From the NCBI GenBank assembly GCA_013433145.1, contig CM024188.1, forward strand, positions 5,617,001 to 5,681,000: a stretch of 64,000 nt of DNA, in the 5' to 3' direction. Under the pieces are notes generated by a model. That model saw nothing but the letters and a program-made list of their open reading frames with translations. It had not been told where the DNA came from and did not search any database. Shown piece by piece: positions 1 through 38,809 of this stretch; the first letter of the stretch is position 1; each line of letters opens with the position of its first letter. A program made the translations under genes and the position numbers. The stretch is from Ascaris suum (Eukaryota; Nematoda; Chromadorea; Rhabditida; Ascarididae).

Positions 1-28505
<28,505 letters not shown>

Positions 28506-31500
28506 CTGCCGTCGACATCAGTTTTCTTTCATTTGCGTTGCACATCCGGTGCTTTTTTCATTGGTTCCTTCTGGCAAGAATCATTCAGTATGGCGTTACC
28601 ACTTGGAATCTCAGTCTCACATCCCCACGAATGTTTTTTTTTGCAACGGTGGTGTGAACACCGCTCTCTCCCGTCCGTTCTTTCTTCTTCTTAGTGTTCC
28701 TTCTCCACGATATTGCATCCGATTTGTGCCATTTTGAATCTTTTGTATCGCTGCATCGCGCTGCACTAATCATTTCGGCCCTTTTGTTTAGAACGATGCA
28801 TTCAATTTACCAGTCATTTGAAAGGTGCATGTTTATCCTATCTGCTGGATCTTTGTTGGCACACCCTATGTAAGTAATGGAGATTCCAGAAGGCCAAAGA
28901 AGTCGTGCAAGCGCGGTGTGGAATCATGCGTGGGGAGTTGGTGATGGGCTGGGTGGCAGCCGCAATTATAAAACATTCCGCCTGATTGTTTTGTGGTTTA
29001 TTCGCGCTTTAGCAGTATTGCGTATCACTGTGGAGTGGCACTCGCTAGCTGCACTGTTAGTGGCTTACTGTTGCTGTTATAAGCTTCGGATCGCTTTTCT
29101 AGAGGCAGCTGAGCACTCCGCACTTGAGGTCGATCAAGTTGTTTGTTTTGTTTCTTTTTTTTTTGTTCTCTTTCTCCCCCACCGCACTGCCCTTTTTTCG
29201 AATGATATTTCTTGCGCCGCTTTCCATTCTTCGCATATCGTAAACAGTACAACTCGCACGCGGATGCGAGTACTTACGAGGGAATGTCAGTTTTCCATAT
29301 AAATATATAATATGGCTCTATTATGCAGTGCTTTTTGTGATAGGTTTTATTAGCCAGATGTCCCGAGCTGCTAGGGTGGGGATGCATCGAGTTGCGTAAG
29401 TAGGCATCCTCGAATCTTGTGCCGTCAATTTGCGAATTATTCAATACTGTATGACGGGATTTGGAAAGCAGTGCGTTGTTTGTTTTAAGCTAACGAAGCA
29501 GTGTTTCGGCAAGTGCGTACACTCGGTTGCTCATCACGTCAACGAGCTCACTTAATAGTCCTCTGCTTGGCTGCTACATACTTTCCTCGTTCGAGATTGC
29601 CGACTCTTCACTGTATCCACTTCCAGGATGCTAGATGTATGACTCACTTGCCTAAATTCCCATGCGTATTCGTTTCTTACTAAAATCTGTTGATTTTTAG
29701 TCGGTTTCCACCCTGCGTTTATTTGCACGCATGCCTTATAGGGGGTTTCTTTTTCAGGGTTTGTTATGCTGTGGGTGCTACGGCAGTATTATCAGATTTT
29801 TTTGTTTCTGTTTGATTCGATAGGGGACTGTAGCCCTACGAGGTTTGATAAGTGAAGAGGGCCCTTGTTCCGGTCGTCTGAAGCAATGAAATTTTAACAC
29901 ATGCGCGATTGATTGTTACAACATTCATTGCATTTTATTCATCTCCGTCCACTAAATGAGGCGTTCTTAAGAGGGGTTTTTTGCAGTTTTGTAGCTCCCG
30001 ACAAAAATTGCTTCGCTCGGGATGTCGCGTTACAGTGACTATTGTCGTATGTGTTGGCACACGTAGCGCACCTTTCTGTAATATTTATGTAGGATCCCTT
30101 TAGGTGCAGAGCAGGCGCGCAGGTACGTATTGCGTAAATGTTGATTGTAAAAAGACGCTTAGCTTCTCTCCAAATGCTTTAGTGACGATCCACGCTCAAT
30201 AGCCGGTGGCAATTCGCTTGTAGTTCTGTATAGCTAATATAACGTAGGTCGACACTCGAAAGTGGTCTACAGTTTTTGTCTTACGACGCACATATGTGGA
30301 GGTGATGCAGTTTTGTTTTGCGTTGTTCCTCCAAGACGATCATGCAGAATTGAAATGGGAGTTGCCACCGGTGTTTAATTTGCTTTCGCGGCGCCCTATT
30401 TTCTAAATATCGTTTCTCGTTTCCGCTAGTTGTTTTTCTTCTCGACTTATATGCTATGCGCCTTGTTGTCGCTGTACGCTGTTTGCTTGGAATAGCGCTG
30501 TCATCGGCAAGTTCGTTTCTTCGGTGTTAGACTTTGTGAGCAGTGGTCGTTGTTTTGTCTGTTATACAGCTGGCACGCCTTACTCGCCTTTCCAGTTGCG
30601 TCACCGTAGCTGGATGGATCGAGTTAAGCGCTATCGCCTCGTTTACATGATGCAGCACGTTGCGCAATCCTCTTTTTTGTATCAGCTCTTCATTATCGCC
30701 TTGGTGAAAATGTCTTTGGCACGAAAGGGAGTGGATGGATGTGTGCATAATATTGTTACGATCTGTAGGCCCGATGATGTTTCGTTTCTATGTGAGGCAT
30801 GGGCTCGGACGCCTGCTGCAGCTCACGGAGTTGTCTTCGGGCACTCCGCGGCGGCGCCACCCCCTTTTTAGCTTTTTTTGTTGCTGTGCGATTATTCTGT
30901 GTACTTGTCGACTTGATGTTTTTGTACGCGATGATGAGACATAAAAGTGTTTATTTTGTTGTGTTCACAGTTCTGCTTTCGTTTGTATATCTCATAGCTC
31001 AAGCTGGCGACGTTTATACCAGGTTTAGTTTAAAACTGATTGTCCCACTAGGTCAAATGAGCAGATGGGTTAAGTTCATGGGTTAAGCGCGGCCCCAACT
31101 GCTAACGAGAAGTGGTCTAAGCCGAGTTCCATTGCCTGTTACTTTTTGAATGCGATTTTGCAACAAAATATTCCTGTTCAAATATACTCGTGAGTTTCAT
31201 CAGAAAACTTCAGTTGACTGTTGCAGCCCTACATCGATTTCCCGAAGTGAGTACCATCCTTCATTCTCCAATTTCAGCCTCATGCTCTTCGTTCACGCAT
31301 GAGGAAGTTCGTGACAAAGAATGCAGTTACATTGATTTGGCACCGAAGACGTCGGGTTATGCCAGAAATTGAACAAGTTAAGGCATTTTTGTAAGTTGCC
31401 AGTTGGATTTCGTCTGTTAGGGAATTTACGGCCGATGAACAGCGTCTGGCTAAAATGCATACGGTTTTAGGTGCATAAAGATGGAAGCACCTTACAACGT

Positions 31501-31565
31501 AGAGTAGGCGAAACCAACAACGCCACGCCTCTGGCGACTCTGACATCGTCTCCTCGACGAGGCCA

Positions 31566-31886
31566 TTGAAGCATTCATGGGTAAATACTGTCTCAACTCT
31601 CGATGAGCCAGGAACAGGGCAAAGTTCCGGTCGTTCTAGAGAGAAATCCAAATTGTTCGATGCAGTTAATCAGAAAACGCGGAAAAGGAGACACCTAGAA
31701 AAAGGCGATTTTACCGCATGCACACTTTGCTGCGAAGTCGCGGCTCAGGTATGCAACAGACAGTTTGCACATGTCAGTAGTGCTTCCGCAGAAGACGATA
31801 TCTTGTTCCACGCGAGCAAGTTTTCGGCTGCATTGGCTCACTTCATTGCGCTTGAGGATGAGATCAACATGGACAATAGGTCGTGA
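31566..31886 (+). CDS. Unassigned open frame, 106 codons
   Basis: A polar, helix-forming sequence rich in K, E and A, including F-H-A-S-K-F-S-A-A-L-A-H-F. I do not recognise the family. A candidate acceptor (cttccgcag) lies inside it, so only the 3' part may be exonic. The opposite strand is also open over its first part. It may not be a gene. Confidence 0.2.
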   Translation: MKHSWVNTVSTLDEPGTGQSSGRSREKSKLFDAVNQKTRKRRHLEKGDFTACTLCCEVAAQVCNRQFAHVSSASAEDDILFHASKFSAALAHFIALEDEINMDNRS

Positions 31887-32286
31887 TCTACATGAGGTAA
31901 CTGCGCATGAACTTGATGAACATCTGAAGTTGTGTTAACTAGGTAAGTCGCATGAAGAGTTTGTACCGAAGAAGGCAATATTGTAATAAAATATAAAGCG
32001 AGGCATCTTTGAAATGAATTATATCCAAATCGGGCAGTATAATTCTCTTCGTTGTGCAAGAAAAAATGTCTGAGTTTAGTGGATTCTTAACGAATCACGG
32101 AAGGTTATACATAAATTTGACGCAAAGATTTGTGGAAAGTTTGCAATTTCAGCAAGAAAGAGAGTATGCTTTTAGTGGTGTCATTGAATAGTGCATACAA
32201 AGTTCCATACATAAACACTAAAATATGTGCATAAGTCGGGCATATCAGAGTCATTCTTTCAAAACATAACATTTTTCTATATAAGC

Positions 32287-32481
32287 TCAATTCCGTGGCA
32301 ATGAAGAAGGCAGTAGCCTCGACTCTTTTTTCCCGACGTCGTCACTGTCATGCGCTATCGGCTCAATCTTCAGAAAATTGAGCGCTCTTCGTCGCAGTGA
32401 TATTTTCTGAATGGTTTTTTCAAGTTGCAGCTTGACGAGGCATATTTCATGATGGTTTCGAACCATGGTACAATCTTCCAT
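32287..32481 (-). CDS. Unassigned open frame, 64 codons, minus strand
   Basis: Reads M-E-D-C-T-M-V-R-N-H-H and then a charged helix-like stretch (L-Q-L-E-K-T-I-Q-K-I-S) to a stop. Codon use looks plausible, but no splice partner or family was found. Confidence 0.15.
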   Translation of the reverse strand: MEDCTMVRNHHEICLVKLQLEKTIQKISLRRRALNFLKIEPIAHDSDDVGKKESRLLPSSLPRN

Positions 32482-32573
32482 GGAAATCTTGTTTGAGATT
32501 TATGTTTCGCATGCATGTGCTTATATTATTAAATAAAGGCAGAATGTTTGATGGAAATCAAATGTTTGTTTCA

Positions 32574-32905
32574 GGAAATGATCTGTTTTAGGAATCATAA
32601 GAGCAAAGGAAGAAGAAATGCATTTTCTGATTCCTGCGTGATCAAATGGGTATTTCGCTATGCAAAACCCTTCAAAAGCACCTATGTGCTGGTCGGCTTT
32701 ATGCTTCCATTATCGGAAGGGATGAGAAAGCCCGATTTCCGCTCTCTATTACGCGAGAAAATCAGCGCATGTTTAGTTGAAGTTGTGGATGAAACTGCCA
32801 TAAGATGCATTCTCAGCTTCCTGGATGCGGATAGAACACCAATCGAAATCTTCTGTATAGGCGTCTTCAGCAGTAAGCGTCGTCACCTGATCAAAGTGGT
32901 TTTGG
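32574..32905 (+). CDS. Possible exon of an unknown gene
   Basis: An open frame of 134 codons (32548-32952) contains an exon-like interval: acceptor tgtttcag before 32574 and donor TTG|GTAAGA at 32905. The encoded stretch includes R-K-P-D-F-R-S-L-L-R-E-K and R-C-I-L-S-F-L-D-A-D-R-T. I do not recognise a family and could not find the next exon. It lies just upstream of the CR1-like element and could also be repeat-derived. Confidence 0.3.
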
Positions 32906-33830
32906 TAAGAGCAACACTTTTGTACAACTTCTACATGTGTGTCGCTACTTGAAAAATATTGTTGAAAATAAAAATGTGTTCATTAAGAAGTCGTGCTCTC
33001 GAGCACTCCGTCAGAAGCTCACTCTTGGAAAAGCGGCGAATCCAGATGTTCAAATTACTACTTACAATGATTCGATTGTTCCTTACGGTTCCCTCCCTAA
33101 GCGCTGCCTTTCTTTCTCACGCAAGTCAGAGAGGCACCATTGATAAGGCGGTGCCACAAGTTGGCAGTCTTTGCCAATGTTAAATTTGGGATCAAAATTG
33201 CTGGCTTAGAATGCCTTTATTTCAGTGCTCATAGCGTTGTCAATCAACACCCGAGTTGGAATTGCTGGCTGACAGTTCAGCTGTTGATGTAACAGTTATT
33301 TCTGGACCAAAGTTATCTAGCTTATTCTCCAACTCCTTACTTTCTATGTAGTCTACCCTTAAAATTTTTCGATCACACTCTAACAGAAGAGTGGGGAGGT
33401 GGCGCTGTAGCGTAGCGAATCTTGTATGTTCCGGCTTGAATGTTATGTTGGTTGAAAGCGTGTCCTTTCACTCATAGTATGAGCTGCTTTGTGTTGACTT
33501 TGCTTGCGATAAAACGTTTTGTTTAATTGTTGCTTACCGATCCCGCTATCCTACTATCTCTGAAACGGATGAATTTCTTGAGACCATAGCTCATTTATGT
33601 TCCACCAATGTGCCATATACCATTGCTAGAGATCTTAACACTAATTCTAAAGAAGACGGCGTTACCCGTTTGTTTAGCCGAGTTAAGTCATTCCTTTACC
33701 GCTATTGTCTGACGCAATCGGTTAGCGTTGTATCGCTCAAGAACAATATGCACGATATTCTCCTCACTAACGATTTCACCTCCATAAATGGGGCACTTAT
33801 ATAGGAAAACTTGTGTATAAGTGAGATCAT

Positions 33831-33838
33831 ACCAATAT
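33831..33838. repeat. Left copy of the RTE target-site duplication
   Basis: ACCAATAT immediately left of the RTE 3' tail. Removing the RTE and one copy rejoins the host LINE endonuclease at its S-D-H motif, apart from a 2-base insertion. Confidence 0.7.
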
Positions 33839-36797
33839 CACCTTTCACCTTTCGACTTGTCGTGCTGCAGCCGCCTCGCTGAGCGCAAGACCACCGAACG
33901 CCAAAATATCCCGTCTTGTGATTTCTGCTTCCATCGCTGGCCGAATAGTTTCACCATTGGCTCGTCCCATACTGTACGTAGTCTTCCTTGAAGTCGTTTG
34001 TGGTTTCTCGGGCGTTTGTTAAGCGCAATGTCCAACGTTTGTCTTGCAGTCGAGCAACATGTCCGGCCCATCTTCCTTTTGCTGCATACATTTCGTCTTC
34101 CACATCACACACTCCCGTTCTTTGTCTCAGTTCTTCGTTGCTAATCTTGTCTCTTATGGTAACTCCGCAGATTCTTCTTTCCATAGCTCTTTCCGTTACA
34201 GCAAACTTCTCTTCGTCGTTCTTTGTTATAGCTCGTGCTTCACAGGGCATACAACATTGCCGGCAATACAGAGAATTAAAAATGGATGCCCTGATGTTCA
34301 TTGGCGGAGCCTGATCGGCGAGTACTGTGCGGTTATTGTTGAAGGCGACCCACCCTGCTCTGCGTCTTCTTATCCACTTGCCATTAGCGAGATTGTTTCA
34401 TTCAAATCTTCTTCCTAGATATATGTAATCTTTAACTTCTTCAATCTCTGCTTCATTTGTGCGAATGACCCCGGGACGCAGTATTCATTTCGCATCCACT
34501 TTGTCTTCCTTAAATCAACCTCCAACCCAACTTCTTTTGAGAGGTCTTTTAGTTATTGAAGGTCTTGTTGCAGTTATGTAGGGTTATTTGCAAAAAGTAC
34601 GCAGTCGTCCGCATAGAGTAGGTAAGTGAGCTTTTCACCGTCAATCATAATTCCGCCCTGGTGATTCGTTTTTCGAAAAAGAGATTCTAGGGTTGCTGCA
34701 AAGAGCGTCGGGGAGATCGTCTCCTTGTTGGACTCGTTTATTTATTTGTATATGACACATTTCGGATAAAAGCTTCATGTCAGTCGTTTTTTCTTCACCA
34801 ATGAGTCTTACGATGTCGACGTAAGCAGGGTTTGCACCACCTTCGTGTAACGCGTTGATTATAGCGGTCGTTTCCACAGAATCAAAAGCTTTGGGATAGT
34901 CGACCAAAGCTAAACACACCGGCATCTGATATTCTTTGCTCTTCTCCGACAACTGACTGAGAGCGTGAATATGATCTTGAGTGGAGTATCCAGCCTTGAA
35001 TCCCGCTTGTTCTCTGCTGAGCTCCAGTTGATGGGATATTCGCTGTAACAACAGTCTTGTGAACGACTTATATAGCTGAGACAGGATTGTTATCGAGCGG
35101 TAGTTACCGAGATCTTCTTAGTCGCCTTTTCCTTCAACAGCACAGTTTTCGAAGTTGAGCAAGCTTTCGGAATCGCACCTGTTTTTAAATAGAACGTAAA
35201 TCTTTCTGCGATTGCATTTTGAAGCAAATAACCCCCCGCTTCCACGTATTTTCTGCTGTTATTCTGTCAATTCCGGGGCATATGTTGGGCTTCATCTTCT
35301 TGATGGTAACTTCTACCTGATCCCATCTTACAACTGGAATTTCTTCTTTCTCGATATGCGGTTTAGTTTCGTTTATCTTCACCTTAGACGCGTAGAGTTC
35401 ATTATAGAATTTTTCACAGATTCCTTTCATTTTTATTCTATCTATGGAACGTCTTCCGCCGGCAACTTTCAGTGCGATAGGCAATTTTCTTTTCAGCTCC
35501 AGCTCCCTTTTAATCCTTTTGATACTTCTTTCTTTCTATGCAGTCTCTCTTAGCTTTATCTTCCGATTTTCGTCATAGTCCGATTGTAAACTTTTCCGGA
35601 TCTCTTTGCACAATGTTTTATAGTCCTCTCCGATTGCAGTGCCATCTGTTATTCGTTGGGTTTAACTCTTATCAACAACAACGTAGTGTGTCGGATGCGT
35701 TTTTTCCTTGTTGGAAGGATTTCTTCACTTGCAAGGTCTGCTGCCTTCAGAATATTAGCAACAAACTGCGCGTAGTCTTTATCAATATTTGTGCAGTTCA
35801 TCAAGAATTCGATAGTTTCCATCAGATTCGATGATATATCGGCATTTAGGTTTCTTCTTGGAGGACATCCCTTCTTCAATATCGCATTTTCATGTTTAAC
35901 GTTCAACATTAATGTTGAGCGTAGCAACCGATGATGTGACCCGTGCTAATAATCTTTTCTCCTATGACTGATACATCAGAAAAAAGGCGCTTTGTGTCAG
36001 TCAAGACGAAATCAATTTGGTTTAAAGTGCGACCATCACCGCTTCTCCAAGTCCACTGTCTTTTTTCGCTCTTCTGGAAACAAGTATTCATAATGTTCAA
36101 GTGATTGCTAACAGCAAAAGTTATAAGGCGGGATCGTCTTTCGTTTCTTGTACCGATCCCAAAACCTCCAACGCAGCCTTCGGCTTTGTTTATCTTCTTT
36201 CCGACAGTAGCACTGAAGTCGACCTGAATCACCGTGTAGGTTGATCTCACTTGCATGGCCTCTTCTAATTCTTCGTAAAACCCTTCTAATCTTCATCAGC
36301 TTCTTCTGGAGTTTGATTATTGTTTTGCACTGGTGCATATGCTTGAATAATCTTTATTGTGCGGCGTCCCGTCAGCCTCAGTATCAAAACTGCAATCCTA
36401 GATGAAATGAGGTCGCAACTTTTGACGTGCTTCACCATTTCTTTTCTTAGAATAAACCCAACTTCTCCATTTCTCGTTCTGTAGTCGAATGCTCTACCTA
36501 AGAAAACTTGGTCACCCGTGTGCCATTCTGCCACCAGATCATTGCTTCTTCTTGCTTCACAGATGCCAATTACATCGGCCTTTATGTTTGCCGTGACGTC
36601 GAGATACGTGTCAATTTTGAATCTGAAGACAAGGTTCTGGCATTGTGTGATGCAAGGAAGACTTTAACCATTCCGTTGTTCTTTACTCGTTGGCCAACCG
36701 GTCCAGAGGTGCTATTCCGAAAGACGTTTGGATAACACATATTCGGTTTTTTAGCAAATTAACCTTTGCGGCAGTGCCATTCGGGCATTGCCATTGC
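33839..36797 (-). mobile_element. RTE-type LINE inserted in the CR1-like LINE, decayed
   Basis: Read on the minus strand, the order is an endonuclease (I-K-A-D-V-I-G-I-C-E-A-R-R near 36560, T-W-R-S-G-D-G-R-T-L-N-Q-I-D-F near 36020), then RT (C-P-G-I-D-R-I-T-A-E, K-A-F-D-S-V-E). An intact Y-A-D-D lies at 34604-34615, and a C-terminal region with A-V-T-E-R-A-M-E-R-R and G-R-W-A-G-H-V-A-R-L. Frame changes and stops break it into at least six frames. The 3' tail is a short tandem repeat (GAAAGGT twice), as in nematode RTE elements. ACCAATAT occurs on both flanks (33831-33838 and 36798-36805). The length of 2.96 kb is near full size for the family. Confidence 0.88.
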
Positions 36798-36805
36798 ACC
36801 AATAT
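36798..36805. repeat. Right copy of the RTE target-site duplication
   Basis: ACCAATAT at the 5' end of the RTE, continuing in frame as T-N-M-H-F-E-I of the host CR1-like endonuclease. Confidence 0.7.
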
Positions 36806-38397
36806 GCATTTCGAAATAACGATCAAGGCGAACGGTTTTGCACCCCTCAATTACGAAAATTTTCGACGATGTGACTGAACTAAAACTGGCGTAATGCTCT
36901 CGAGCATCACCTGGGAAGTGTATTTTTACGAGTGTTCTAAAATCGAGGTAATATATGAACGTTTCATTGATTTTATTATTCTAGTTGTTGATGTTGCTTG
37001 TATTCCATTAAAAAGAGTACAATCAACTACACCGACCACATGCCCAAATATCTGCTCTGATTAGATTAACAGCTAAAAATGATTCTTTTAGCTCGCTCAC
37101 TAAAAGCACGATTGTCAAGAAGCCTTCCTTCTCGAAATGCACACATGATTTCCGTCGAAATAATCAACAATTTGCAAAAAATCAGAAAAAGCGTCTGATA
37201 AGCCGCGAAAGTAGTAAGTTATTCTCTAAATATGTCAACGAGAATTTGAAAAGATATAAGCGTTTTAAAAGATGTCGATTTAGATCTTATTGTAGATGAT
37301 CTCATCAAGTCCAATTTGCTTGCTGATCTTTTTCTGTGAAGTTTTCAAGAAAGATGACGGGTTATTTCCCGAATTCTCTTTTGAAGTGACGATCGGCTGG
37401 CCTTGATGAATGTAAATGTAGAAGTTTTGAGGAAATCCATTGGTAAATTAAGCAATAAGATCTCGCGTGCCCCAGATAGGATATCTTACTTATAAAACAC
37501 CACTAGCACTATCTCTGCTCACCTTGGTCGTCGCATTTTCGAACGAACTATCTCCTACTGCTGAATTCCATCCACTAGGGAGAATGCTGTCACTACTTTT
37601 TAAACTAAGCTAAGTTCAGAATTACCGACCAATTAGCTTGTCATCGTCGGTGCGCAATGTAATGGAGAATGTCTTCCTTGGGTGCATGCTGAACAACAAG
37701 CTAATTAGGCCTATCCAGTATGGCCTTTCCCCGGTCGATCGATCATTTCACGGCTAATAATGTCAGCGAGTGATTGGACTACTGCATTAGATCAAAGAGA
37801 GTAAACTGAGGTAGTATATACTGGCTATGCTAAGGCTTTCGAGCTATTTGCCACAGCGAGCTTTCGTAAAAGTTAGAAGTCAACGGTGTTTGCGGCTCGA
37901 TGTTGAAGTGGCTGAGCTGCTTTCTTATGAGTCAGTGTTTCACCATAAATGTGGCATTCGTCTTCCCCACATAATCAGAAATGTTTTTCAAGGGAGCGTG
38001 CTTGGTTTATTTTTGTTCATATTGTGCACAACTGCCATGCCTGATAGCTTATCAAGTGTTCGCAAACTGTTCGCACTTATCTAGAAATACATCGCCCTTT
38101 GCGTTGACCTCGCTATTGATTTTCGTACTTTTCAAAGGAACCTCAGTGTTTTTGCTGAGTGGATAAATTTTGTCAACTACTCGTTTCCTATAGGAAGTGT
38201 CGAATTCTTCATGTTTCTTACGTGTGGATGCTTTCTACGGCTGTGCGACAAAGTTCTTGCAGCCTGTGGATGACGAAATCCACGATCAAGGTTCGTTTCA
38301 TTTTGCAATATAACTGCTGCGATGACATGAAAGGTGGCCAACTGCATTTTGCGTGCTCTGCAGGACAGGTACATTGAGCACTACTGTACAGCGTGTA

Positions 38398-38560
38398 TTA
38401 CGCTATCATATACCAGTATCGTGTATCATATTATATATTGTGTCATATTGTTACATATACTATCATAATTATCGGATACACTGAGCAGTACATATGCTAT
38501 CATATATTATGTAAAACGTGTATCATAGTATGTTATTAGGCTATCACAGTGCTATCATAT
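38398..38560. repeat. AT-rich degenerate TATCATA repeat
   Basis: About 15 imperfect copies of TATCATAT / GTATCATA. It sits where the CR1-like element should encode the region between palm and thumb, so it has replaced or expanded inside the LINE. Confidence 0.7.
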
Positions 38561-38809
38561 CGACGAAAGTTGCACGCAAATGTGCTCGTTTCATCTGATC
38601 AGTGACGTAAAAAATATTGGAAACGTTCAAGAATATTTTCCCGTTTCGCATTTCACAAAATGTTCGCTGGGGTTACGCTTCTTATCATAAGACCAGTCAA
38701 AAACTCAGTCGTTATCAATTAGGGCATAAGACCTATTCCATGATTCGCGTCCTTTTCAGCTTCCAATTTAGAATTGTTTATATTTGTAAGCGAAATCGCT
38801 GAAGCACAA

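Larger units (their letters stand above)
28506..33207. other. Region downstream of sax-7: 3' UTR and intergenic, no recognised gene
   Basis: Starts with the sax-7 3' UTR. Candidate poly(A) signals AATAAA occur at 31985 and 32532, too far to assign. It holds open frames of 100-141 codons (28877-29302, 30524-30871, 31566-31886, minus 31280-31651), none resembling a known family. Confidence 0.5.
33208..38802 (+). mobile_element. CR1/Jockey-like LINE, degenerate, split by an RTE insertion
   Basis: An endonuclease part is readable at 33208-33838 through frameshifts and stops (E-L-E-L-L-A-D-S-S, then A-Y-R-S-R-Y-P-T and T-I-A-R-D-L-N). It resumes after the insertion at 36798 (T-N-M-H-F-E-I and Y-E-R-F-I-D-F-I). 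The RT follows: N-Y-R-P-I-S-L at 37620, G-S-V-L-G-L-F-L-F-I near 37990 and a decayed catalytic box. After an AT-rich repeat (38398-38560) the thumb is recognisable (V-Q-E-Y-F-P, R-W-G-Y-A-S-Y) to about 38802. Many stops make it inactive. The clade is assigned from motif style only; the 5' and 3' limits are approximate. Confidence 0.82.

Noticed and set aside
28877..29302. 141-codon frame downstream of sax-7
   Set aside because: No recognisable family, no clear start or splice context, T-rich second half. Probably 3' UTR or intergenic.
34044..34418. + strand frames over the RTE element (also 36508-36735 and 35212-35553)
   Set aside because: Shadows of the minus-strand LINE frames, which carry the endonuclease and RT motifs.
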